Positions 1 through 5,953 of a stretch of 6,622 nucleotides of DNA are shown piece by piece. The translations under genes and the position numbers were made by a program. Numbering within the stretch: the stretch's first letter is position 1; each line of letters begins with the position of its first letter. The stretch covers positions 1 to 6,622 of the forward strand of contig CAMOWO010000042.1 in NCBI GenBank assembly GCA_946628525.1. Direction: 5' to 3'. A model generated the notes under the pieces. It had not been told where the DNA came from. It worked only from the letters and a program-made list of their open reading frames with translations, and did not search any database. Source of the DNA: an uncultured Bacillota bacterium (lineage in GTDB: Bacteria; Bacillota_A; Clostridia; Peptostreptococcales; Anaerovoracaceae).

Positions 1-2
1 GA

Positions 3-281
3 GGCACCAGGATGACGGAGCGCCAGATCAGAGAACTCGTGAAGAAATACACATCCATCGGACTGGGCTCTTCAAGAAAAGAAGGCTACAGTCCTCATAA
101 ACTCAGAGCAACAGCAGCAACGAGCCTCATTGGCAGAGGCAATTCCATATACGACGTGCAGGAACTGCTGGACCACGAGCAGGTGACCACCACCCAGCTC
201 TACGCCGCACATAAGATGAACGTCAAACGCGATCTTGTCAAAGATATGGAATGGGAAGTCGAAAGAAAGGAAAACAAATAA
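3..281 (+). CDS. Tyrosine recombinase/integrase, C-terminal end (5' partial)
   Basis: This is the end of the catalytic domain of a tyrosine (phage-integrase family) site-specific recombinase, which cuts and rejoins DNA through a covalent tyrosine intermediate. Counting from the Met codon at 12, the HxxR motif (His29, Arg32), the second His (His55, in LLDHE) and the nucleophile Tyr64 are all visible. Their spacings are 3, 23 and 9 residues, the same as in XerD. The first Arg and the catalytic Lys would lie upstream of the window. The frame is open to the left edge (reading GTR-MTER), so the Met at 12 is almost certainly internal. The usual LGH is LDH here, a tolerated variation. The stop is one base before the next start, which suggests co-transcription and possibly translational coupling. 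The sequence does not show whether it is a Xer-like, integrative-element or phase-variation recombinase. Confidence 0.9.
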   Translation, partial: GTRMTERQIRELVKKYTSIGLGSSRKEGYSPHKLRATAATSLIGRGNSIYDVQELLDHEQVTTTQLYAAHKMNVKRDLVKDMEWEVERKENK

Positions 282-282
282 C

Positions 283-1857
283 ATGAAGAAACTGACTGTA
301 ACAGCAGTTACTCTTGTCTTTGTAATGACATCGATGTGGGCACCGGTTTCGGTACACGCTACAGGAGAAACGACACCTGCCGCACAGGAAACGACACCAG
401 CAACACAAGAAACGACGACGACAACACAACCAACGACGCCGACCACGATATGGTCCCCGACCTCAGAAACGACCCAGGCAACAGAAAACTGGATCCCGAT
501 GACAACGGTGGACATATCCTGGTTTGATTATAAGGACGTCAAGAAAACATATAAGATCGAAAACGAAGCCCAGCTCAGAGGCCTCGCAAGTCTCGTGGAT
601 GAAGAGCAGGACTACTGGAAGCCGAACCACACAGAGGACTTCGAGGGCGTCGAATTCATCCTCCAAAGAGACATCAAGCTCAAAAACAGGTGGACGCCGA
701 TCGGTCTGAGCAGCGCGGCTCCGTTCAAAGGCGTTTTTAACGGTAACGGCCATAAGATCACGAACCTTATCGTCTATCCGGACTACGAGTACGTCGGCAT
801 GTTCGGATCCCTGGAAGGGGAGGTAAAGGATCTTGAAGTGGACGGCACCATCGTCTCCGAGTACCCGTACACCGGGAGCATCGCCGGCAAGCTGGAGCAG
901 GGCGGAAAGATCACAAACTGCACCTCCACTATAACGGTACAGGGCAAGGAGAAAACAGGGGGCATCTGCGGTGAGAACCGTGGAGGCACCATCGACTCCT
1001 GCAACAACCGCGGGACCGTCACGGGCACATTCAACGTAGGCGGTGTCTGCGGCGAGAATTTCGGCGGCGTGATCACGAGGAGCTCCAATAACGGAGATGT
1101 GAACTCTTCTGAGAGAAACATTGGGACCTACGGTACCGGCGGCATCGCCGGAAGAAGTGTAGGCGCCAGCTCGAAAGTCGCAGAATGCTTCAGCAAGGGC
1201 AAGATCACTTCCGGAACAGAAGCAACGGGCGGCATCGTCGGCTATGCCAACGCCTCCGGGGCGAAGATCCTGAACTGCTACAACACAGGAGACCTTGTCT
1301 CCAAAGAGCCGAAAACCGGCAACAAGAAGACGAAGTCCTATATCGGCGGGGTCGTCGGCAGTGTAGGCAACGGCGGCATCCAGATCGCTAACTGCTACAA
1401 CGCAGGCAGCTCGCTCGGTGCAGACATTTCCGGTGGCATCATCGGATCTTACTACGATGATAACGGCATCAAGCCGGCACGAAACATCAAGAACAACTTC
1501 TACATCAGCAGCGACTACAAAAACGGCATCGGAAGCGGCTTAAACGGCAAAGGCGCCAACATCCAGAACTGCGCCTACGGCATATCCTCGGGAAGCCTGA
1601 GTTCCTACGCCCCGAAACTTAGCGACAAGTACATGAAAGACGCGTCCGGTCTGTACGGTAACGGTGGCGACCCTGTGCTGAGATGGCAGCGCCCGATCAG
1701 CGAAGAGGACAGAGATTACGTAAACGGCATCTCCATCTCCACTCAGAAGCGTCTGGATAAGTACATGCAGACACACACGGATTCCATTATGGCCGGACAG
1801 ATCATACTGGACATCTTCAATACCACGAATCTGCTGACGGATTCATTTTTCAATTAG
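283..1857 (+). CDS. Secreted GLUG-repeat protein with Thr-rich linker
   Basis: This 524-residue exported protein has no known catalytic role. Residues 1-26 form a Sec signal peptide: MKK, a hydrophobic core, and cleavage expected after VHA. Residues 29-70 are a Thr/Pro/Gln-rich linker built on a seven-residue repeat. Residues 90-175 resemble the usual N-terminal strand region of GLUG proteins (FNGNGHKI). Seven GLUG-type motifs (GGIxG-like) begin near residues 198, 226, 253, 286, 316, 355 and 384, each usually followed by an (N/S/E)C(Y/N/F)N step. This pattern is typical of a right-handed beta-helix. No LPXTG sorting signal, S-layer domain or C-terminal membrane anchor is visible, so it is probably released or held non-covalently. 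I chose the ATG at 283 because it gives a clean signal peptide and follows an A/G-rich AAAGGA tract. The in-frame ATG at 235 lies inside the recombinase gene and would put 16 polar residues ahead of the signal. An adhesin or surface-binding role is a guess. Confidence 0.88.
   Translation: MKKLTVTAVTLVFVMTSMWAPVSVHATGETTPAAQETTPATQETTTTTQPTTPTTIWSPTSETTQATENWIPMTTVDISWFDYKDVKKTYKIENEAQLRGLASLVDEEQDYWKPNHTEDFEGVEFILQRDIKLKNRWTPIGLSSAAPFKGVFNGNGHKITNLIVYPDYEYVGMFGSLEGEVKDLEVDGTIVSEYPYTGSIAGKLEQGGKITNCTSTITVQGKEKTGGICGENRGGTIDSCNNRGTVTGTFNVGGVCGENFGGVITRSSNNGDVNSSERNIGTYGTGGIAGRSVGASSKVAECFSKGKITSGTEATGGIVGYANASGAKILNCYNTGDLVSKEPKTGNKKTKSYIGGVVGSVGNGGIQIANCYNAGSSLGADISGGIIGSYYDDNGIKPARNIKNNFYISSDYKNGIGSGLNGKGANIQNCAYGISSGSLSSYAPKLSDKYMKDASGLYGNGGDPVLRWQRPISEEDRDYVNGISISTQKRLDKYMQTHTDSIMAGQIILDIFNTTNLLTDSFFN
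367..450 (+). repeat. 21-bp tandem repeat coding for Thr-rich linker
   Basis: Four units of 21 bases encode ETTPAAQ, ETTPATQ, ETTTTTQ and PTTPTTI. The first three begin with GAAACGAC. It lies just after the signal peptide and forms a low-complexity, probably extended and possibly glycosylated linker. Copy number in such repeats can vary between strains. Confidence 0.75.
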
Positions 1858-1863
1858 AAGAGG
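1858..1863 (+). promoter_or_regulatory. Ribosome binding site fixing the YnbB-like start
   Basis: AAGAGG sits immediately after the stop codon of the GLUG gene and six bases before the ATG at 1870. This spacing favours that ATG over the in-frame TTG at 1864, which directly abuts the site. Confidence 0.7.
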
Positions 1864-1869
1864 TTGAAC

Positions 1870-3162
1870 ATGCAGGAAAATACATATAGATTGCTTACAG
1901 AGAACATGGGTATCGATCCCCATGTTCTTCAGCGTATCGACGAAGCAGAAAAGAACGCACGTGACAGTTTTGAACGTCTCGACGACATCACAGCCTACAA
2001 CCAGTACAAAGTACTGGAGGCTTTGCGAAAGAACAGGATCTCCGATACTCACTTCGGATGGAACACGGGATACGGATACGACGACGCCGGAAGGGAAGCC
2101 ACTGAGAAGGTCTACGCCGACGTCTTCGGCACCGAAGCGGCACTGGTGAGGCCACTGATCGTAAACGGTACCCACGCCCTGACATTGACCCTCACGGGCA
2201 TCCTGAGACCGGGGGATGAGATGATCTACTGCACCGGAGGCCCCTACGATACTTTGGAGGACGTCATCGGCATCAGAGGGGAGGGCAAGGGCTCTCTCAA
2301 AGAGTTCGGCATCTCCTACAAACAGGTGGAACTCGCCGAAGACGGCACCATCGATCTGGAAGCGCTGAAGGACGCCATCACGCCGGCCACCAGAATGGTC
2401 TGCATGCAAAGGTCCACCGGCTACGGCTGGAGACGCGCGATCTCCATCGATGACATCGAAAGATGCTGCCGTTTCGTCAAATCCATAAACCCTGAGATCA
2501 TCACGATGGCGGACAACTGCTACGGGGAATTCCTGGACACGAAAGAACCGACGGAAGTCGGCGTGGACGTCATGGCGGGATCCCTGATCAAGAACCCCGG
2601 CGGCGGCCTGGCGCTCTCCGGCGGATACATCGCAGGACGAGCTGATCTGATCGAGAGCATCTCATACAGGATGACATCGCCCGGCATCGGGGGAGAGTGC
2701 GGTCTTACCTTCGGACAGACCAGGAGCATCCTGCAGGGTCTCTTCATGGCTCCAAAGGTGGTAAACGGCGCCGTAAAGGGCGCGATCCTCTGTGCCAACG
2801 TATTTTCTGGTCTCGGATTCGACGTTTGTCCCGGTCCGTCAGACCTTCGCAGCGATATCATACAGGCCGTCAAACTTGGAAGCCCGGAAGGCGTCATCGC
2901 ATTCTGCAAAGGCATCCAGACGGCGGCACCGGTGGATTCCTTCGTGACGCCTGTTCCATGGGATATGCCGGGCTACGATAGCCAGGTCATCATGGCAGCG
3001 GGAGCATTCGTCCAGGGTTCTTCCATTGAACTGTCGGCGGATGCACCGATCAGAGAGCCTTATATCGTATATTTCCAGGGCGGACTCACATACGAACATT
3101 CGAAGTTCGGTGTCCTCAGAGCCCTGCAGCAGATGAAAGATGAAGGACTGGTAACTCTATAG
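1870..3162 (+). CDS. ynbB: PLP-dependent Alum_res / methionine gamma-lyase family protein (YnbB-like)
   Basis: This 430-residue cytoplasmic protein belongs to the fold-type I PLP family named 'aluminium resistance protein' or 'methionine gamma-lyase family protein', which includes Bacillus subtilis YnbB. The match is recognised along the whole length: NTGYGYDDAGRE (65-76), VYADVFG (81-87), VRPLIVNGTHAL (93-104), LRPGDEM (112-118), YDTLEDVIG (126-134), MADNCYGEF (213-221) and SLIKNPGGG (238-246). Asp215 is the expected partner of the pyridine nitrogen and Lys241 the expected Schiff-base lysine. The length is normal and nothing is disrupted. The true substrate of the family is not established; a carbon-sulphur lyase activity is inferred from the fold. 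It starts 12 bases after the GLUG gene and its TAG overlaps the next ribosome binding site. In many Firmicutes this gene lies near miaA and hfq, but here it does not. Confidence 0.93.
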   Translation: MQENTYRLLTENMGIDPHVLQRIDEAEKNARDSFERLDDITAYNQYKVLEALRKNRISDTHFGWNTGYGYDDAGREATEKVYADVFGTEAALVRPLIVNGTHALTLTLTGILRPGDEMIYCTGGPYDTLEDVIGIRGEGKGSLKEFGISYKQVELAEDGTIDLEALKDAITPATRMVCMQRSTGYGWRRAISIDDIERCCRFVKSINPEIITMADNCYGEFLDTKEPTEVGVDVMAGSLIKNPGGGLALSGGYIAGRADLIESISYRMTSPGIGGECGLTFGQTRSILQGLFMAPKVVNGAVKGAILCANVFSGLGFDVCPGPSDLRSDIIQAVKLGSPEGVIAFCKGIQTAAPVDSFVTPVPWDMPGYDSQVIMAAGAFVQGSSIELSADAPIREPYIVYFQGGLTYEHSKFGVLRALQQMKDEGLVTL

Positions 3163-3166
3163 GAGG
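3161..3166 (+). promoter_or_regulatory. Ribosome binding site overlapping the upstream stop
   Basis: A perfect AGGAGG shares its first two bases with the TAG stop of the YnbB-like gene and lies six bases before the ATG at 3173. It fixes the WYL gene start and suggests translation is handed over between the two genes. Confidence 0.85.
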
Positions 3167-3172
3167 TCGATC

Positions 3173-4417
3173 ATGGCATACAGTGAACTGATAAAGGATT
3201 TCAACAAGATCAGAGACTATATGCGCCAGTTTTATGTCTACGGGTTCAGAAAACGAGAAGAATATGCAGCTAAGAGCGCCCGCAGTTACGACAACGAGAG
3301 ACGGCGCATCGAAAGCTGGCTTGGAGAGTACATGTCTTTCCGGCAGGAGCCTGCCGGGAAGATTTCTTATATTTCCGTGGACAGCAGCAAAGTGAGGGCC
3401 AACCCTCTGTACAAAGCCTTCAAGGCCAAAAGTTTCACCGCCAATGACATCGCGCTGAACTTCTACATCCTGGACATCCTGGCAGACGGCAATGCAAAGA
3501 GTGTCCGTGAGATCACCGACATCCTTTGCGAGGAGTACATGGCCTTCTTCGAGGATGCGCAGGATTTCGACGAGGCCACGGTGCGAAACAAACTCAAAGA
3601 ATACGAAGAGGAGGGGATCCTGAAGTCCGTCAAAGAAGGACGCAGGGTGCTCTATAAACGCGCCGAATCCTCCGTCGATCTGGCCTCCTGGCAGGATGCC
3701 CTGAGCTTCTTCGCAGAAACTGCTCCTGTGGGCGTCATCGGATCATTTCTTCTCGATAAACTGGAAGATACGGATCCTGTCTTCACTTATAAACATCACT
3801 ACATCATCCACGCCCTTGAGAGCGAGCTCATCTGTGAGCTTCTGGAGTGCATCACAGATGACTGCAACGTTGAGATCTCGACATACAGCGTGCGAAAAGA
3901 AAAGGAAATGAAATACAATGTGCTGCCGCTCCTGATCGCAATGAGCACCGAGAACGGCAGGGCCTATCTTCTAGCCCGGGAAAACCGGTATCAAAGACTT
4001 AATATGTACCGCCTGGACCGCATCAACGTCGTGAAAAAGGGTGCTCCGGCAGAAGATAAGGAAGAAGTCCTTCAGGAAGCAGAAGGTTACATAAAATTTT
4101 TATGGAATACTTCCGGAGGCAGGTCCCGCGAGACGGAGCATCTGGAGATGACCCTTAAGATCCTTCCACATGAGGAGTACATCCTCCACCGCTTGGAAAG
4201 AGAAGGTAAGCACGGCACCATCGAAGCATTGGGAAATGACTGGTACAGGTTCTCCATCGACGTGTATGACGCCGGTGAGATGATCCCATGGCTTCGGACC
4301 TTCATCGGTCGCATCGATGAACTCACATGCACCGATGCTACGGTACAACAGATATTCTATGAGGATCTTGACGCATTATATGATATGTACGGAGGTGATG
4401 ACGATGCTGTTTCATGA
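3173..4417 (+). CDS. WYL-domain transcriptional regulator with winged helix (WYL-1)
   Basis: This 414-residue cytoplasmic regulator is the first of a tandem pair. Residues 1-80 are a charged helical segment with several Arg/Tyr residues (YGFRKREEY). Residues 90-165 look like a winged helix-turn-helix: NFYILDILADG, then SVREITDIL, then ATVRNKLKEYEEEGIL and a basic wing KEGRRVLYKR. Residues about 210-290 match a WYL domain (YNVLPLLIAMSTENGRAYLLA, then RLNMYRLDRI). Residues about 320-400 fit the C-terminal WCX extension. WYL domains are Sm-like beta-barrels thought to sense nucleic-acid or nucleotide ligands. They commonly control defence, DNA-damage and RNA-repair loci, and several are activators. 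It follows the PLP gene by 10 bases and overlaps the next gene by 14. The obvious candidate target is the operator-rich region upstream of the Ro-like gene, but this is inference. Confidence 0.88.
   Translation: MAYSELIKDFNKIRDYMRQFYVYGFRKREEYAAKSARSYDNERRRIESWLGEYMSFRQEPAGKISYISVDSSKVRANPLYKAFKAKSFTANDIALNFYILDILADGNAKSVREITDILCEEYMAFFEDAQDFDEATVRNKLKEYEEEGILKSVKEGRRVLYKRAESSVDLASWQDALSFFAETAPVGVIGSFLLDKLEDTDPVFTYKHHYIIHALESELICELLECITDDCNVEISTYSVRKEKEMKYNVLPLLIAMSTENGRAYLLARENRYQRLNMYRLDRINVVKKGAPAEDKEEVLQEAEGYIKFLWNTSGGRSRETEHLEMTLKILPHEEYILHRLEREGKHGTIEALGNDWYRFSIDVYDAGEMIPWLRTFIGRIDELTCTDATVQQIFYEDLDALYDMYGGDDDAVS
4391..4395 (+). promoter_or_regulatory. Ribosome binding site deciding the WYL-2 start
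   Basis: GGAGG lies inside the end of WYL-1. The ATG at 4404 is eight bases downstream, which is good spacing. The in-frame ATG at 4398 is only two bases away and is a poorer choice. Confidence 0.75.
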
Positions 4418-5315
4418 AGTCTACGGCAGCTACTATAACGCCGTCGCCAAAATACTGGCGGCAGCATGCGAAGGACGCCTGGATTCCCGGGAAATGTATC
4501 GCATCATAGAGGAAAAAGGCTTCGCAGAAAGCAGCCTTGCCATCCCCGATACCCTGATGAACAGCGATAAACCGCTGCTCGACGGGGACTTTCGTACACC
4601 GCTGAAGGAGGTTCCGACGATCCCTCTGACGACGCTGCAGAAGCGCTGGCTCAAAGCGATCCTCGCAGACCCCCGGATCCGTCTCTTTGGAGTGGACGAT
4701 GCAGGGCTGGAGGACGTGGAACCTTTGTATGAACAGGGGTCCATCGTATATTTTGATCAGTACAGAGACGGCGATCCCTTCGGGGATGAGGCATATATCG
4801 CTCATTTCAGGACGATCCTGGCGGCACTGAAGGAGCACCGCAGGCTGCAGATCCGGTTCACCGGCGGCCACGGAAAACCTCACAACTGGGACTGTCTGCC
4901 CCTTCGCCTGGAATACTCCCTCAAAGACGACAAATTCAGGCTCCACGTGCTGTCTCTGGGACGGCCGAACATCATCAATCTGGCGCGAATATCGGAAATC
5001 AGGGCAGGGGAGGCCTTTGATCCGGCCAAGGTCAAAGAGCCGGCGCAGGAGAAGCCTTTCGTGAAGATGCTCCTTCGTGATGAGCGCAATGCGCTGGAAC
5101 GAGCCATGCTCCACTTCTCCCATCTGGAGAAGGAAACGGTGAAATTATCGGAAGATCGCTATGAAGTGACGCTTTGGTACGATCGCGATGATGAGACGGA
5201 GCTTCTGATCCGTGTCCTCAGCTTCGGGCCGATGATCCGCGTCACGGAGCCGGCATCGTTTATCGAACTGATCCGGGAGCGGCTGGACATGCAGAAGAAA
5301 TATCTATCATCATAG
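4404..5315 (+). CDS. Second WYL-domain protein without an evident HTH (WYL-2)
   Basis: This 303-residue protein is the partner of the preceding regulator. The start at 4404 (MLFHEVYGSYY) is set by the GGAGG at 4391; the reading frame stays open further upstream but that part lies within WYL-1. Residues 1-125 form a conserved-looking N-terminal module (VYGSYYNAVAKIL; TTLQKRWLKAILADPRIRLF) in which I cannot see a confident winged helix. Residues about 128-205 are a WYL domain (LKEHRRLQIRF, then CLPLRLEYSLKDDKFRLHVLS, then NLARISEI). The signature Trp-Tyr-Leu triplet reads Phe-Arg-Leu here. Residues about 215-300 are a WCX-like tail (VTLWYDRDDETELLIRVLSFGP). The 14-base overlap with WYL-1 argues for coupled, near-equal synthesis. 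A heteromer in which WYL-1 binds DNA and WYL-2 contributes a ligand-sensing surface is plausible but inferred. Confidence 0.85.
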   Translation: MLFHEVYGSYYNAVAKILAAACEGRLDSREMYRIIEEKGFAESSLAIPDTLMNSDKPLLDGDFRTPLKEVPTIPLTTLQKRWLKAILADPRIRLFGVDDAGLEDVEPLYEQGSIVYFDQYRDGDPFGDEAYIAHFRTILAALKEHRRLQIRFTGGHGKPHNWDCLPLRLEYSLKDDKFRLHVLSLGRPNIINLARISEIRAGEAFDPAKVKEPAQEKPFVKMLLRDERNALERAMLHFSHLEKETVKLSEDRYEVTLWYDRDDETELLIRVLSFGPMIRVTEPASFIELIRERLDMQKKYLSS

Positions 5316-5350
5316 GAGTGGCTCCGGCTGCCCAAAAGTGACATTTCTCA

Positions 5351-5384
5351 TGCCAAAATGGGCACCCAGCGGCCCATTTTGGTA
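5351..5384 (+). repeat. 13-bp inverted repeat just after the WYL-2 gene
   Basis: CCAAAATGGGC at 5353-5363 and GCCCATTTTGG at 5372-5382 are perfect complements around an 8-base loop. The stem grows to 13 bp with a G-U and a T-A pair at the base. It lies 35 bases after the WYL-2 stop. The following CGATTTATT is only weakly T-rich, so it may be an imperfect terminator, an mRNA 3'-end stabiliser, or part of the repeat family around it. Confidence 0.7.
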
Positions 5385-5432
5385 CGATTTATTGAAATAT
5401 GGGCAAAATCACTCCCTAGCGAATCCTGTTAC

Positions 5433-5499
5433 TGCCCCAAATAACATTTTTTCCTCTGTAAATGGGGAGTTGACTTCCTATAATTTGCCCCAAATAACA
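5433..5499 (+). repeat. Exact 14-base direct repeat pair, with a third degenerate copy
   Basis: TGCCCCAAATAACA occurs at 5433-5446 and again, identically, at 5486-5499, a period of 53 bases. A looser copy, TGCCCAAAAGTGACATTT, begins at 5329. On the minus strand these read TGTTATTTGGGGCA. They could be protein-binding sites or remnants of a transposon end with multiple repeats. Confidence 0.8.
5479..5484 (+). promoter_or_regulatory. Possible -10 box for a small RNA
   Basis: A perfect TATAAT lies just ahead of the three-hairpin segment that ends in the terminator. No matching -35 hexamer is found at 16-18 bases (the TTGACT at 5470 is only 3 bases away), so this promoter is weak evidence on its own. 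Confidence 0.3.
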
Positions 5500-5619
5500 A
5501 TGTAATTACTGATTTTGGGGCGCTGACTGCCCATAACCGGTCAAGATCACATACTTTTGGGCTCAGCAGGATTTTACCAAGAGTCTATGAGTTGCGGGGA
5601 TACCTCGCAACTTTTTTTT
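5487..5619 (+). ncRNA. Candidate structured small RNA with three hairpins
   Basis: Three stems follow one another. Hairpin 1 pairs GCCCCAAA (5487-5494) with TTTGGGGC (5514-5521). Hairpin 2 starts at the very next base and pairs GCTGA (5522-5526) with TCAGC (5563-5567), plus GCCC (5529-5532) with GGGC (5559-5562), leaving a two-base CT bulge. Hairpin 3 is the terminator at 5590-5612 with its T-run. A transcript of about 130 bases would match the size range of Y RNAs and is placed between regulators and a Ro60-like protein gene. However, I cannot see a recognisable Ro-binding motif or tRNA-like T-loop, and the segment could equally be the 3' untranslated end of the WYL operon. Confidence 0.4.
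5590..5619 (+). terminator. Strong intrinsic terminator
   Basis: AGTTGCGGGG at 5590-5599 pairs with CCTCGCAACT at 5603-5612: ten base pairs with one G-U, around a three-base ATA loop. Eight T residues follow at 5612-5619. It ends transcription coming from the WYL genes or from a small RNA encoded just upstream, and isolates the Ro-like gene from read-through. Confidence 0.93.
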
Positions 5620-5644
5620 AATGAATAAACTCCTGACCTCTGTT

Positions 5645-5662
5645 ACGATAAGCTCACGATAA
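5645..5662 (+). repeat. Two ACGATAA direct repeats, 11-bp period
   Basis: ACGATAA occurs at 5645-5651 and 5656-5662, one helical turn apart, shortly after the terminator. They may be paired binding sites. CTGACC at 5633 with CACGAT at 5655 (16-base gap) could alternatively form a weak promoter. Confidence 0.4.
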
Positions 5663-5820
5663 AGGTGCATACAGCAACAAGGATCCAGCCGACTGTTAAC
5701 CGGTAGACGGCAGACCAAAAGTCTGTACATTCCGCACCTTGTGGGGTATTGGACGGATCACATCCTGATCGTGTCAGTAAGAAACGGAGTAGGCTGACGG
5801 CAGAGCCGAATACGCTCTTC
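5655..5820 (+). other. Cluster of small hairpins, possible RNA leader or ncRNA
   Basis: CACGAT (5655-5660) can pair with ATCGTG (5768-5773), closing a segment of about 119 bases. Within it, GCCGACT (5688-5694) pairs with AGACGGC (5705-5711) with one A-A mismatch. Next, CAGAC (5711-5715) pairs with GTCTG (5721-5725); in an alternative register this is a 5-bp stem with a 7-base CCAAAAG loop. Downstream, AGAGC (5803-5807) and GCTCT (5814-5818) enclose the 7-base... loop near CGAATA. The 5-bp/7-base arms recall tRNA arms, but no TTCRA T-loop and no acceptor stem are present. There is no terminator before the Ro-like gene, so if transcribed it would be its leader or be processed from it. Confidence 0.3.
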
Positions 5821-5855
5821 ATGTCATCTGCTGCGATGCGAGTCATAGAAGAGAC

Positions 5856-5911
5856 TTCCGAAACGTTTCAGAAACCACGTCAAGGTGAAAAGCACATGCA
5901 GCAAACGTTTC
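5856..5911 (+). promoter_or_regulatory. Two AAACGTTT operator-like palindromes, 42 bp apart
   Basis: TTCCGAAACGTTTCAGAA at 5856-5873 is an 18-bp palindrome with a single mismatched pair. A second AAACGTTTC lies at 5903-5911, overlapping the -35 region of the promoter proposed for the Ro-like gene. The centres (5864.5 and 5906.5) are 42 bp apart, four helical turns, so bound proteins would face the same side. The central CG with flanking A and T runs resembles LacI/GalR-family sites (PurR boxes, CcpA cre). A WYL target is the other option. Confidence 0.6.
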
Positions 5912-5923
5912 TATTCAGATCAA

Positions 5924-5929
5924 TATAAT
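5924..5929 (+). promoter_or_regulatory. -10 box of the Ro-like gene promoter
   Basis: A perfect TATAAT lies about 58 bases before the start codon, predicting transcription from near 5936. The region 16-18 bases upstream (GCAAAC/CAAACG) is a poor -35 and coincides with the second AAACGTTT palindrome, as expected for a promoter that needs an activator or is blocked by a repressor. Confidence 0.5.
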
Positions 5930-5953
5930 TTAGAAGTCAAGTGATTTGAGTGC

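Noticed and set aside
235..282. Earlier in-frame ATG at 235 for the GLUG-repeat gene
   Set aside because: It lies within the recombinase gene and adds 16 polar residues before a clear signal peptide. The ATG at 283 is a better start.
72..515. Long minus-strand reading frames opposite the recombinase, GLUG and WYL genes
   Set aside because: They lie antisense to genes with clear family matches, show Val/Ser/Arg-biased composition typical of shadow frames, and lack ribosome binding sites.
5427..5452. TGTTA/TAACA hairpin followed by six T residues, as a terminator
   Set aside because: The stem is only five bp and mostly A-T with a 10-base loop. It is far weaker than the terminator at 5590-5619 and is better explained as part of the repeat family.
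5470..5484. TTGACT and TATAAT as a sigma-70 promoter pair
   Set aside because: The two hexamers are only three bases apart, so they cannot work together. Only the -10 box is kept, at low confidence.
5686..5765. Complete tRNA gene
   Set aside because: The D-arm and anticodon-arm resemblance is partial. There is no TTCRA T-loop, no 7-bp acceptor stem and no CCA end at the right distance.
5643..5846. 67-codon minus-strand reading frame with a hydrophobic C-terminal stretch (LTVGWILVAVCTFIVSLS)
   Set aside because: No good ribosome binding site precedes either Met (the nearest is a weak GGAAG at poor spacing), no family is recognised, and it runs antisense through the hairpin-rich segment. A small membrane peptide cannot be fully excluded.
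5896..5928. 10-residue reading frame MQQTFLFRSI with AAGGTG upstream, as a possible leader peptide
   Set aside because: It ends inside the TATAAT of the proposed promoter, so it would only be translated from an upstream transcript. No attenuator structure or run of regulatory codons accompanies it.
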